DNA of 64,000 nt. Source: Nematostella vectensis (lineage: Eukaryota > Cnidaria > Anthozoa > Actiniaria > Edwardsiidae). This document shows positions 46,823 to 59,651 of the stretch, in pieces (within the stretch, counting starts at the first letter, position 1; every line of letters starts with the position of its first letter). The notes below the pieces were generated by a model that was given only the letters and a program-made list of their open reading frames with translations, had not been told where the DNA came from and did no database searches. The position numbers were made by a program, and so were the translations under genes. The stretch lies in the NCBI RefSeq assembly GCF_932526225.1, contig NC_064039.1, positions 7,005,459-7,069,458 of the forward strand. The letters are read 5' to 3'.

Positions 46823-49800
46823 TGTACCCAGTTCAGGACAGAGAGAGGCCTGGAATATATACCCTGTTCAGGACAGAGAGAGGCCTGGAATATATACCCT
46901 GTTCAGGACAGAGAGAGGCCTGGAATATATACCCTGTTCAGGACAGAGAGAGGCCTGGAATATATACCCTGTTCAGGACAGAGAGAGGCCTGAAATATAT
47001 ACCCTGTTCAGGACAGAGAGAGGCCTGGAATATATACCCTGTTCAGGACAGAGAGAGGCCTGAAATATATACCCTGTTCAGGACAGAGAGAGGCCTGAAA
47101 TATATACCCTGTTCAGGGCAGAGAGGCCTGAAATATATACCCTGTTCAGGGCAGAGAGAGGCCTGAAATGTATACCCTGTTCAGGACAGAGAGGCCTGAA
47201 ATGTATACCCTGTTCAGGACAGAGAGAGGCCTGAAATATATACCCTGTTCAGGGCAGAGAGGCCTGAAATATATACCCTGTTCAGGGCAGAGAGAGGCCT
47301 GAAATGTATACCCTGTTCAGGACAGAGAGGCCTGAAATGTATACCCTGTTCAGGACAGAGAGAGGCCTGGAATATATACCCTGTTCAGGACAGAGAGGCC
47401 TGAAATATATACCCTGTTCAGGACAGAGAGAGGCCTGAAATATATACCCTGTTCAGGACAGAGAGAGGCCTGAAATATATACCCTGTTCAGGACAGAGAG
47501 AGGCCTGAAATATATACCCTGTTCAGGGCAGAGAGGCCTGAAATATATACCCTGTTCAGGGCAGAGAGAGGCCTGAAATGTATACCCTGTTCAGGACAGA
47601 GAGGCCTGAAATGTATACCCTGTTCAGGACAGAGAGAGGCCTGAAATATATACCCAGTTCAGGACAGAGAGAGGCCTGAAATATATACCCTGTTCAGGGC
47701 AGAGAGAGGCCTGAAATGTATACCCTGTTCAGGACAGAGAGGCCTGAAATGTATACCCTGTTTAGGGCAGAGAGAGGCCTGGAATATATACCCAGTTCAG
47801 GGCAGAGAGGCCTGAAATATATACCCTGTTCAGGACAGAGAGAGGCCTGGAATATATACCCAGTTCAGGGCAGAGAGGCCTGAAATATATACCCTGTTCA
47901 GGGCAGAGAGAGGCCTGAAATGTATACCCTGTTCAGGACAGAGAGGCCTGAAATGTATACCCTGTTCAGGACAGAGAGAGGCCTGAAATATATACCCAGT
48001 TCAGGACAGAGAGGCCTGAAATGTATACCCTGTTCAGGACAGAGAGAGGCCTGAAATATATACCCTGTTCAGGGCAGAGAGAGGCCTGAAATGTATACCC
48101 TGTTCAGGACAGAGAGGCCTGAAATGTATACCCTGTTCAGGACAGAGAGAGGCCTGAAATATATACCCTGTTCAGGACAGAGAGAGGCCTGAAATATATA
48201 CCCTGTTCAGGACAGAGAGAGGCCTGAAATATATACCCTGTTCAGGGCAGAGAGGCCTGAAATGTATACCCTGTTTAGGACAGACAGGCCTGAAATGTAT
48301 ACCCTGTTTAGGACAGAGAGGCCTGAAATATATACCCTGTTTAGGACAGAGAGGCCTGAAATATATACCCTGTTTAGGACAGAGAGGCCTGAAATATATA
48401 CCATGTTTAGGACAGAGAGGCCTGAAATATATACCCTGTTTAGGACAGAGAGGCCTGAAATATATACTCTGTTTAGGACAGAGGCCTGAAATATATACTC
48501 TGTTTAGGACAGAGAGGCCTGAAATATATACCCTGTTTAGGACAGAGAGGCCTGAAATATATACCCTGTTTAGGACAGAGGCCTGAAATGTATACCCTGT
48601 TTAGGACAGAGAGGCCTGAAATGTATACCCTGTTTAGGACAGAGAGGCCTGAAATATATACCCTGTTTAGGACAGAGAGGCCCTAAATGTATACCCTGTT
48701 TAGGACAGAGAGGCCTGAAATGTATACCCTGTTTAGGACAGAGAGGCCTGAAATGTATACCCTGTTCAGGACAGAGAGGCCTGAAATGTATACACTGTTC
48801 AGGACAGAGAGGCCTGAAATGTATACCCTGTTGAGGACAGAGAGGCCTGAAATGTATACCCTGTTTAGGACAGAGAGGCCTGAAATGTATACCCTGTTCA
48901 GGACAGAGAGGGCTGAAATATATACCCTGTTTAGGACAGAGAGGCCTGAAATATATACCATGTTTAGGACAGAGAGGCTTGAAATGTATACCCTGTTTAG
49001 GACAGAGAGGCCTGGGATGTATACCCTGTTTAGGACAGAGAGGCCTGAAATGTATACCCAGTTTAGGACAGAGAGGCCTGAAATGTATACCCTGTTCAGG
49101 ACAGAGAGGCCTGAAATATATACCCTGTTAAGGACAGAGAGGCCTGAAATATATACCCTGTTTAGGACAGAGGCCTGAAATGTATACCCTGTTTAGGACA
49201 GAGAGGCCTGAAATGTATACTCTGTTCAGGACAGAGAGGCCCTAAATGTATACCCTGTTTAGGACAGAGAGGCCTGAAATGTATACCCTGTTTAGGACAG
49301 AGAGGCCTGAAATGTATACCCTGTTCAGGACAGAGAGGCCTGAAATGTATACACTGTTCAGGACAGAGAGGCCTGAAATGTATACCCTGTTTAGGACAGA
49401 GAGGCCTGAAATATATACCCTGTTTAGGACAGAGGCCTGAAATGTATACCCTGTTTAGGACAGAGAGGCCTGAAATGTATACTCTGTTCAGGACAGAGAG
49501 GCCCTAAATGTATACCCTGTTTAGGACAGAGAGGCCTGAAATGTATACCCTGTTTAGGACAGAGAGGCCTGAAATGTATACCCTGTTCAGGACAGAGAGG
49601 CCTGAAATGTATACACTGTTCAGGACAGAGAGGCCTGAAATGTATACCCTGTTGAGGACAGAGAGGCCTGAAATGTATACCCTGTTGAGGACAGAGAGGC
49701 CTGAAATGTATACCCTGTTTAGGACAGAGAGGCCTGAAATGTATACCCTGTTTAGGACAGAGAGGCCTGAAATGTATACCCTGTTTAGGACAGAGAGGTA
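46823..49800. repeat. 33/35-bp minisatellite, about 88 units
   Basis: The unit is close to CCTGAAATGTATACCCTG then TTYAGGACAGAGAGG (33 bases); early units carry an extra AG (GAGAGAGG, 35 bases) and rare ones lack AG. The left part (46823-48200) mixes 35- and 33-base units with TTCAGG; the right part is mostly 33-base units with TTTAGG. A block of eight units recurs with period 262 (landmark GGCCCTAAATG at 49238 and 49500; another at 48679). Frames on both strands are open for up to 163 codons simply because 33 is a multiple of 3. Confidence 0.96.
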
Positions 49801-50153
49801 AAAAAACCATACCCTTTCCAGCGGCACGTCCCGGTATAGCCCATATAATGCAGTATGTTTTGTTCTTAGGTTTTATAGACTACTGTTATTAAACCTCGTA
49901 AGCTACTCTTCTCCTAAAGAGTTTTTCAGATTCTTGAGGTCATATTTATCTTGGCACAGGCATCGGATTCATCGGGGGTGTGGGGGCCTCAAACCTAAAT
50001 ATAGCGTCCAAAAATTATTAATCATGCGATTTGAAGTGTAAAGTCTCGCACGCTATAACGACGCACTTTGAAATAAAAAAACGCTTTGTTATAAAATCTG
50101 ACGCACCAAATAATTTTCATCGAAGTATTTGCCAATAAATATTATATATTTAT

Positions 50154-50400
50154 ATGAATCTTTTGCTCAACCCTATTCTCCGTTGTTTATTCAAGGCTAT
50201 ATTCCTTGCTCTCAGTTTTTCGGTCAAGTACATAATCTTAGCTCACCCTTGCCCCCTTTTGAAAACAACTGTCCTCCGTTTTCTCGGTCAATGCCATATT
50301 CCTAGCTCACCCTTGTTCTCCGATGGCCAAGTCTCCCTTTCTTCTTGGAGCAAGAGTGAAAACAAAAAAACGCAACCCCGTTCCTCTTCTTAGCAGCATA
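50154..50400. repeat. Inverted, diverged relative of the 60-bp minisatellite
   Basis: Read on the minus strand, 50345-50165 contains AGCAAGGAATATAGCCTTGA, ACAACGGAGAA and GGGTGAGC segments that match the left edge of the 60-bp array (43340-43390). It is in the opposite orientation, so the 43.3-50.4 kb stretch is bounded by inverted copies. Confidence 0.7.
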
Positions 50401-51165
50401 TGCCCAAACCTGGGGGTTACCCCTCACCCTTGAGAAACTGACAATCGACTATCCAGCTTTGTAAATAGTATGTTTATTGTCAAATTTCGGCTGACGTCCA
50501 ATTGAACATTGATATATGATGGATACATTAAGGCTAGGTAAGCCGTCAAACTAGGCTGGGTAAGCAATCAAACCAGGCTTGGTAAGCAATCAAACCAGGT
50601 TTCATTTCCAGCGAGGGCAGAAACAACCATCACCAACACTGGAAACTAACTTTTTGTCTGTTTTCCTCTTGTGCATGCATTATCATACTGTTCGAATACA
50701 AAAAGTCTCTGCATACATCACCGCCGGTTCCCTCTTTTTCTTTCCGTTAAAAAAAAGTATCAAAAACGTATAGTCATAGTTTTCTAATACTCATACCAAA
50801 GTCTGAATATGCCCATGCTACATTTATATATATATACATTCCTATATGTTCAATTACATAAAAAAGCTCCAAAAAATTTCAAGATATTGTAGAAGTATGA
50901 AACTCCATATGAAAACAGACGTACAAATGAGCAGGCGTGTGGCCATGTGGTCTTTTTGCTAGGAGAATCACCAAACCATAGACTCGAGTTTTTTTTTTCC
51001 GTATATTTTTTTCAAATTAGATAAGCTACTGTATTTATGCCAATGCCTCGACAAATCCTGGCTCGCGCCCAATTGTGTACATTTTTATAATCTAGTGGGA
51101 CTTCGAGTGAATTTTTTTTCTAAAAAGCAGTTCCCTGAAATTCCCTAACTCTAAGTACCCCTAGT
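50401..51165. other. Hexokinase 3' flank
   Basis: AT-rich, no gene. A 17-base piece around the hexokinase stop codon (TCTAGTGGGACTTCG) is duplicated at 51091 and 51164. Confidence 0.5.
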
Positions 51166-54100
51166 CTAGTGGGACTTCGTGTGCGCTGCAACTGCTGCAA
51201 TCAAAGCAGCTCCCTTCCCTGATCCATCCTCAGACAGCATGAGCTTCAGGTGGCTGTCTGGCAAAAGTTCTTTTAGAGCTTCCTGCATGTAGGGCTTGAA
51301 CTTGGGGTGCTTTTTGAACAAGGTACCATCTATAGCAATAGTGCTATTATATGCCTTTGTTTTCTGCAAAGGAGAACAATAATATTAGCATTGATTTTCT
51401 TAATTGATTCAAAATAACACAAACTGATAATCTTCTCAAGGAGAAGAAGGAAAAGAAATAATTCCCAAGCTACATGGATTGATTATCAGAAGTTATGATG
51501 AGATCTGTGAAACAGTATGTATCATATAGACACGAGGTCTAGGGGGCAGGGGAAGTTGCTACTGCCTTCACATGATTAAGCTGATTGCCTCCTCCTATGA
51601 CTTTCTTGCTAACAAAAGTAACCAGTAATTTCTAATTCCGGAGTACAATGGGTAAAGTTATCCCCATATTTTGGGCTGGACAGAGTGCCTCCCACTCTTG
51701 CTTCTACTGTAAAGTGCTTGGTATTTTATAGGCCATGGCCATGATCCCGAGCCTCACACCATAGAACCAGAGCCTGATACATATCCAGATTACTTTCATA
51801 AAAAGCTGAGTTCCTCAAGTTTGCAACCAGTTAAGCTAGGTGGCTTCTAAAAGGCCCACACAGCAAAGGCATGAAACATGGTTTGTTAGGCTAAATACTT
51901 AATCACAAAATTCCTTGTAATTTGGCTGAACTGTGCTTGTTACATGCCCTTCATGTTTATTTAGATAACTAGGTCAAACTAATTCAAAGTTACGTTGTGT
52001 AATTAGTTGTAGTGATGGGTAAATCAAAACATGCCAAGGCGCCTAGACCCGTGTTTCATGATCCAAGTCAATTTTTTTTGTAATCTGAGCCCGAGCTTTT
52101 CCGGTCTTTTAACAACCGAGCCCAAGCTTTTTTTATTCCGAGCTTGTTTTCAGATGTCATAAACATCAGAAAAGTTAGAAGTTATAAGAATAAGTAGAGT
52201 TACTATATATTCTTGCTATACACTACGAAAAAGAAACCCGTAGCATGGTAACAACATAAAACGAATCATGTTTAAAAAAAATTTGAGACTACAAGATCGC
52301 GTTTAAAAATCCGAGACTCCAAGACCGTCATAGAAAAAGCAAGGCTCCAAGACCCCTTAAATTTGGGAAAAAAAACGAGACTTCCAGACTTGAATAAAAA
52401 ACGCCTAGAAATTTCGAGGAACTAATCGCTACCCCTGTAATTGTAACTTGACCAAGTTTTTTGAGTACACATGGAGAGGGTGTTGCAAAACATGGCACAA
52501 TTTAGCAATAATAAAGGGAATAATTTTTAATTTTAAAATTAAGTCTTTACAAAGAGAGTCTTAACAAACTCTTTTTTTCTGCAATTGCCACAGTGGGTCA
52601 TGTAATTATCTGCTGTGTACCCAATAATACCTTGACGATGGTAGCAAGACCAGCTGAGGCCAGCCTGGCAGCTCTCTTAGACACTGCAGTGCAAATGTGC
52701 CTCAGGATTTCTTGGTCACGTGCAGTAGCCTTGACATCCAGTTCTTTTAGAACTTGTTGAAGCTTGTTTTCATCTCCACTGGAAAACAAAATTAACAAAA
52801 AATAAGCATAGTATAAGAAGAAATCACTAAAAGATGTATCGATAGAATATTTGCAGACACAGTTTTCAAATAGGGGGTATCAAAATAGTTCATATATACG
52901 TATGTGAGAAATCAATAGAATTTAATAACACGTTTGTAATATTCAGCATCTCCAGTGTAGAAGACAAAAGTTGCAGGTACGAGGAAGCAGGGGGAGGGGG
53001 TCTCTGCCACCCACGACAAGTCCAGCACTGGCATGATTGTATTTTTGTAAGTGATTATCAGATCCTAAGTGACAATTACCTCTCAATATCTGACACAAAC
53101 TTGGTGAGGAAACTCCCTTTTGTCTTTAACTTGTTTGAAGCAATACCATTGAGTAAGAGACCTCTATGAATAAGATCCATACAGATATGACGAGCCAGCT
53201 CCCCAAGATACATACCAGATATCATCTTCTCAAACCTACAAAAAATTTTGGATGTTACAATACAAAGCAAACAATTTGTGATCTGTTAAAATTATTGCTG
53301 TGCTCTTCAGTAAAATCTCTGTGCACACTTGCTATGAGCTATCCAAACCCTGTCAGTACAGTGCACAGGGCTGTAGCAGGCCTCGAAATATTGGGGGTGG
53401 GAGGGGGGGGGGGAACAATACAGAAATATTAAGAAAATATTGGGGGGCACAGCCATGCCCCTATTGGTCATTTCCTTATAATTTTCCAAAATATTTGGGG
53501 GCACATGCCACCAGTGCCCCACCCCCTGCTACGGCCCTGGTGCAACATTGGTAGCCTGGAGATAATGGCAAGGCTGAGGAAAACCCCAAGATTTGAAAGC
53601 ACACAAACAAGACAACATATTGGACCAATTTTTGGTGAACACAGGATGAAGGAGCCCCCAGTATTACTGGCTATACTGGTTACCTCAAGACCATTATTTA
53701 GAGTATGCAATAGTCAAGAATAACAGGAATAATTTAAGCCATTGATGATTTTTAAACAGGTTTTAACTGTATGTCCATAACAACAAGGTCATTGCAATAG
53801 TGGGGTGTCTGTGTCAGGTAGGGGTTGACTGTATGTGCTTTCCCCCTTTTCTTCTCAGCTATTCATTAGCAGAGTTAAAAAGAGCTCACTTCCTGTCATG
53901 TGGAGATAAACTAAGGGATGCTCACACTTGCTGGCCTGGGTTGATGGACTCGACGTCGATCTTCTTGTCATGCTCTGTTATTATCCAGTTCAGCACACCA
54001 CTGTCACCAAATGCTCCCCACTCGGTGTTAATGATCACTTCATTACTGCACCCTCTCTCCTCATTCCATTTTTTCACATTGTCCAAGCTCTCCATGTAAC

Positions 54101-56704
54101 ATGCATTGGTTCCTGTGCCAAGGATTAATCCAGCAATCACATTGCGATCATCAAAACCACATGCCATCATTGTACCAGTAGTATCATTGACTAGGGCAAC
54201 CACATCTACACTATGGCTCTGCAAAACAAAAAGATTCATAAATTGGTTAAAAGGACAACACAAGAAATGAATTATATATGATATTATAGAGAAATCTCAC
54301 CCAACCACTTCTTTGTTTGTTTGTTTTTAAATGGAAAAGACTTAATAAAGAAAAAAATCCTTGACAGCTGAAGCCAAGACAAGTGCAAATTGAAAATATT
54401 CTTCACGGTGGAAACCAGCTTCTATTGACTACCGTGTATAGGAGCCTTAAAAATGCACCCCCTTCCAACCCAAAGCCAGACTATGGTACTGATAAATGTC
54501 AGACCATTGAAATCTGATACTTGATATCCTCGAAAAGGAAATAAATGTTTATTGTCGGGCTGTATAATTCAGTGAAAAAACCTAGTGACCTGCTTATAAC
54601 ATTTTAACTGTTCCCCTTTCCACAGCCAAAACCAGAAATAATAACCATCAATTATAGATGGCTCCTGCAATCTGATTTGAGTTTAATGTCCTTATGAAAT
54701 TATCTGATTTGGGTATGATGAAATTATGCTTTGTGCATAGGATTGGGCATTTTCCTAAAGCAATTAAGTATTTCTACACTCACATTCTTCCTGTGAAGAG
54801 CATCCTTCAGCAACCTGACCACATCTTCACCCTCAACTCCACCCGCAGAAAACCCCTTGGTCCACCTTATCAACAGTCCTGATGTTAGACTAAGCTGTTG
54901 CACAGGGAATGAGAACGTAAACCCTAAGGGAAGAGTCTTGTCCTGTAGGGACTTCTTCTTGACAAACAGTGTAATACAGTCTGCAATATAGTCAAACAGA
55001 GTGATGGAATCACTTGTCATGAGTGTTTGATCAAGGGGAAAGATCTCGCTCTCCATGTGAACTTTGCCATTTAGTACTTGAACAAGAAGAACTCTAAAGT
55101 TCGTGCCACCAAGGTCTAAGGCTAAAAAATCTCCTGATTCGGAACCATCTGGCATTCTGCGTACATATGTAGGAAGCATTTTAATTGGTGAGTTTTCCCT
55201 GGCTTTAGGGTCTGCTGAGAGTCCATTATCCATGTCTTCTTCTAAGAGCTTCATTACTTGCTCCAGGGATGATTTTGGCATGTCATATTGTTTAAGAATT
55301 TCTTGTGCCTGAAAAAAAGGAGACACATTAGTTTGTATTATATACTAGTAATCATACAAAAAAACCATTGATTCAACTAATAATGACAGTGTTAATAACA
55401 GCACAATTATTCTGAGCAAAACTTGGAAGCCTATATACTAATTGAGAACAAGGCCACTGTTAAGACAGTTTTACAGTCAAAATCTCAATGTCAGTGCATG
55501 ACCTATGCATAGAAAAACCGTTCCATGCTTTCACATAATAAAAGGAGTCTTTCCCAAATTAAACACAGGTAGCAAAAGGTTTGTAGTATTTTAAACCCCC
55601 CAAAAAATAACCTCACCAACATCCTGCTTACCATTTTGAGTAACTAGATAAACTCAAGTTTTGACTAAGGTTACTCTCATATAGATAAATATAGCAGTTG
55701 TTCAGAGTATAGGATAAGAAGTTTAGCGCAAGCAAACTTGATTAGTTTGTGCTCAGCCACAGGATAATTATTCATATTGATAATTTGCATATTGTTTGTT
55801 CTACTCTTTCCACATCATGAATATGAATTTATGAATAATTATAATAATTTTTCATTATAAAATTTTATAAAACAAGCACTAGCTAAATGAAAAGTTTTCT
55901 CACTTTTACATTTTTTATGTTGTACTATTAGGGAACCATCTGATGGGAAAGTCCCTTAAAAACAATAAAAAAAATAAATGTTTAACAGATTATTCAGCAA
56001 ATTTTAGCTTAGAATAACACCAGCACACTCTAATAATAAAAAAAACAAAACAAGATGACTGGCCATGAAAAAATTTAGCCAAAGATTACCTCCAAATTTG
56101 AAAAAAGTGGCTGAGCAAAAGCTTTGAAAAGCCCATTTTAAATCATTCTGGTGACTCTAAAGAAGATCTCAAGCATCATCATCATCATTATGCACTAGTC
56201 ATTTGAAACCCCCACGGTCCCGGGGATGTCAGGGGGGTAATGTGGGGGCTTGGAGCACTTTTGAACAAGAATCTGTACCGAGGGGGTGGGGGAATTTATA
56301 GTTTTTTTACTCTAAGACTTGACGCCACACTGAAGGTTTGGGGATAAGTGAATAGCGTCACAAATGTACTTTGCAAAAGTCATGTAGCAAGCAATTCCAT
56401 GTACAGTATCAGCATGTGCCTAGCTGCAGAGCTGCTGCCGAGGGGTAGGGGCATTTGACTGCAGTTTTGTCCCAAGGAGGTGGGGGCTGTTGTTGTCTTT
56501 TTTCTACAGGGTCAAAGTCTACAGGGTCAAAGTTTTCAATTGACTAGTGCATTAATCTATCACATCTTAGACGTCTCTAATCATATTGAAATTAAGTGAA
56601 TTTGTTAATAACAAAAAGAGGCTAATACTCACAAATTCTTTACTTCTGAATGTTATATTCAGAGTCTTGACGGCACCCGATAACAATGGAATCACACTGA
56701 ACAT
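51166..56704 (-). CDS. Hexokinase, single-domain 50-kDa type
   Basis: Six exons in transcript order: 56704-56633, 55308-54784, 54218-53926, 53235-53080, 52778-52631, 51363-51166. Phases close and give 463 residues, the usual size of a one-domain invertebrate hexokinase or glucokinase. The enzyme phosphorylates glucose with ATP in the first step of glycolysis, in the cytosol. Family motifs are all intact: phosphate loop [15 protein letters not shown] (about 86-100), sugar-binding [11 protein letters not shown] and [19 protein letters not shown] with the catalytic Asp at about 211, [27 protein letters not shown], and the adenosine loop [11 protein letters not shown] near the C-terminus. The first exon encodes a separate hydrophobic/basic 24-residue lead ([19 protein letters not shown]); whether it directs mitochondrial binding is unknown. 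No residue looks broken. Confidence 0.95.
53362..53545. mobile_element. MITE-like element in hexokinase intron
   Basis: The ends are inverted repeats (left GCACAGGGCTGTAGCAGG, right its near reverse complement CCTGCTACGGCCCTGGTGC). The inside has G-rich and AATATT motifs, also partly inverted. GTAGC-AGG/CC-type ends resemble other fragments in this window. Confidence 0.65.
55309..56190. other. Hexokinase intron 1, main part
   Basis: AT-rich with no exon seen; the remaining intron is occupied by the MITE at 56191-56551. Confidence 0.6.
56191..56551. mobile_element. 361-bp MITE with TTA target duplication
   Basis: The ends TGCACTAGTCATTTGAAA (left) and TTTCAATTGACTAGTGCA (right) are inverted repeats with one mismatch. 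TTA flanks each side (56188-56190, 56552-56554). The interior is G-rich (GGGGG tracts) without coding capacity. Confidence 0.75.
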
Positions 56705-57543
56705 GATTAATCTAAAAATAAATAAAAAATCACATGTAAGAGGGGGATCAGCAAAGATAAAAACAAAGTTATGCTGAGAAATGCGAGATCAATTTTCGCA
56801 CCTAAACCCCCGGTATTTATACAAATCAAAATAACAGAAAAGGTGAACAAAAAAGGAAGTCGATTAGATATCAATTATTTCAAGTCAAAGCATAGCAATG
56901 GCTAGACAGTCAGCGAGGGTATGTGGAAAATATAACAGCGAACACAGATTTGGCATCGTACCAACTGCGTTGCACACTCGACTACACAATAGAATGATTA
57001 ATTTTTCGTTTGAAAAAAGAAAAACAATGTATCAATTTGTGATATACGTACTTTAAATTGAACCCTTGATTAACTGTCAATTCCAATATGCCGTTAAAGG
57101 CAGTTTTTTTTCAGTCAAATCCGGTAAAGCGTTTCGACACTACAGTTAAATGTGTCGAATTTTGCAAGAGAAGTAATGTGAGCCTGAAAGTTCGACGTGG
57201 GAACTTGATAACACGTCTTCAGTCGATAACTACTCGTAAATTCTAGAAGCCCGGGGAATAACCTCATTCTCCTTGAAAATAACCATAAAAGTACAGCTGA
57301 ATAAGGCAAATCTACTTTTTTTACAATAAATGTTTGAGAAAATAGAAATTACTTCACTTTTGGCATTAGATATAAATTCCGAACAGAAACCGACAGATTT
57401 CGGGTCTGTATTGACTAAAGCCAACATCTGTCCGACATGGCATTCAAAACAAAATGGCGGCAGAAGATGATCAAAGTTTTCTGTGCTGTATAATCTTACA
57501 GTTTTAGACTGTGTTATCTACGTTGTGACGAGTGTTACTGAAT
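56705..57543. promoter_or_regulatory. Divergent promoter region, hexokinase and TAF5L-like gene
   Basis: 839 bases separate the two start codons, so both promoters should lie here unless there are extra untranslated exons. A short upstream frame with ATGGCGGCAG begins at 57452 on the plus strand and stops at 57505, ahead of the TAF5L-like start. No TATA box is clear. Confidence 0.45.
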
Positions 57544-59651
57544 ATGAATTCCCATGGGAAGCATCTTAAGTCTGATACAGTTCCAGCCTTACTAATGAAT
57601 TTCCTCAAGAAAAGAAAATACGCAGATTCAGAAATCGCACAGACGAAAGAGCATGCTTCAACACAACAGAAACTAGAGGATGTCGCTCTCCGAACTGCAG
57701 TAAACAACGAATGTGGTATTCCTAACATTTTATCACTAAGTGTCAATCATTTAGATTCCTCTACCTTCGATGAACAATTTGGAAACCTAAAGTCTTTTAT
57801 ACTAGGCGTCAACCCGGCATATAGGAGCGAACTTGCTAAGTTATTGTTTCCTATGTTTGCTGTTTGTTATCTTGAGTTGATTGCAAAGGGACATTTAATT
57901 TCAGCTCAGAACTTCTTTTCGAAGTACAGTGGTGATTTGGCTTTAGAACACAAAGAGGACATTCAACATTTACAAGCAATCACGGATTCCGAGCGACTAA
58001 AATCTAGTGATATTGCTGCGAATTTTCGCCGAAGCAAATACGTGTTGAGACTGAGCAGTAAAGTGTTCACGTATTTCATGCAATATTTGAGAAGTAGTGA
58101 TCGAGTCTTGTTGCTACAGCTTTTAAGCCGGAATTTCTCTATTGAGATCTCAAACAGAAAACCGGGTCAGAGTACTAATGGTGATATTGGTGAGGAGGAA
58201 GTAGACGACAACACGTCACATGTGAAGTCTGCTAAGGATGTAAAACAAACTAAGATATCTGCTCAAAAAGAAGATGCCAGTCTTCTAGCATTAAAGAACA
58301 GTATTGCAAGAATCAGGGGTGGTCCGGCTTGCCTCCCCTCTGTCTGTCTATATACTTTCAATAATGCTTATCAAGGGTAAGGATTATCAGGATCTTACAT
58401 AAAAGGCAGCAGTCTAGCAGTGGTACCTATAAGTTGCCAACCTCTATTGATAAAGCAAGATAAAATTGTTGCTTTTCACTAACATTATCTAGAACACCTT
58501 ATGTCCTGGCCCTATCAGTAGAAGTATCACTGTACTTTAAATAGAATTTGACCTATTTATTCATACTCAAAGTTGCCGGGACATGTACCTGAAATCTTTT
58601 GATAGGAAAACTTTTGAATGCTGTAAATCAGGCAAACAGTTGTAAAATGGAATGAAATCAGACACTGCCCTTTATGAAACTCACACATTTTACTGTCAAA
58701 TCCATTGTATCGTGACCCGTGTTTTCAAAACACAATTTGTTTTGGTTTTATGTTCAGTAAAACCATTCTGAGCCAATCAGAGTCTCGCTTTGTGCACTTC
58801 CCTGGCTATCCTCTGGACGAAAACCAGACAGTGTTGTGACAGAAAGCGAGGCAACTGCACTAGGTGAGAGATGGCAAGAATCTGATTGGCTTAGAATAAT
58901 TTGACTGGCAGAACAGTCAAAATCCCAAAAGACAAAAACAAATCAATGTTTTGAAAATGTGGCATGGCAATACAACAGATTCGACAGTAACTACCCAAGA
59001 ATCTTGTGGTTCCTGACTAACAGTTGAATCACTAAGTGAAAAAACATGTCCCAGCATGATTCAATGAACTCAACTAAACGGAGTTACAATAGGTGTTGCT
59101 TGTTCATGGATTGACATCAAAATAGAGAGATTGACCTGAAACAGGTCCCAAATAGGTTCGCACATGTCTATAGCCTTATAGTCCCTTTCAGACCTTCTAA
59201 CACAAACTTGAATATGTATTGTAAAAAAGGGGGAAAAGGCCTGTGTTTCTATTTAAAATTGTTTTCTGTCATTGAAGCCTTAGCTCAGTTGGTATATCAC
59301 CTGATTCTACCCTGATCTGTGGAGGCTTTGAAGACTCATTCATACAACTATGGAGTTTAACACCCAAGAAAATTGTCCAACCAATTGGCAAAATGACAGA
59401 TGTCTCCAAGATTATCCTTTCTCCAGGTGGGATTTATTCTTTAGTCCTTACAACTAAGGCAGATTTTAATGGTAAATTTGACAGTTTAATTCATTTTTGG
59501 TTGAATTCTTTAGACATTATCCCAGAAAATCCTAGGATAGAGACAACATCCCTAGGAACAGTCACTCTTCGTGGTCACTCTGGGCCTGTTTATGCTACTT
59601 GCTTTGGTTCTGAGGGCAAAATACTGTTATCGGCATCAGAAGATACTACAG
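57544..59651 (+). CDS. taf5l: TAF5L-like WD40 protein (SAGA/PCAF complex), 3' part not seen
   Basis: Exon 57544-58376 and exon 59278-59651 join in phase 2 and give 402 residues. The N-terminus has a LisH-like segment (LLMNFLKKRKYADSE), then the TAF5 N-terminal helical domain (FGNLKSFILGVNPAYRSEL, LFPMFAVCYLELIAKGHLI, KYVLRLSSKVFTYFMQYL). After SIARIRGGPACLPSVCLYTF the first WD40 blade begins (GISPDSTLICGGFEDSFIQL, WSL) and a second follows (TLRGHSGPVYATCF, ILLSASEDTT). The domain spacing fits TAF5L, the paralogue found in SAGA-type co-activators, rather than TAF5. The remaining four or five blades are not in 59652-64000, so the gene either continues past the window through a large intron or is truncated. 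A 54-base GT...AG stretch (59472-59525) inside exon 2 is in frame and could be a mini-intron. The in-frame ATG 57544 is the first ATG of the frame. Confidence 0.88.

Noticed and set aside
48687..49178. Repetitive protein gene (MYTLFRTERPE repeats)
   Set aside because: The frame is open only because the unit is 33 bases; other frames and the other strand are equally open, and insertions of 2 bases break it.
59281..59300. tRNA A-box-like TTAGCTCAGTTGGTAT
   Set aside because: It is the start of a coding exon (LSSVGISPDS of the TAF5L-like protein), and no B box or cloverleaf follows.
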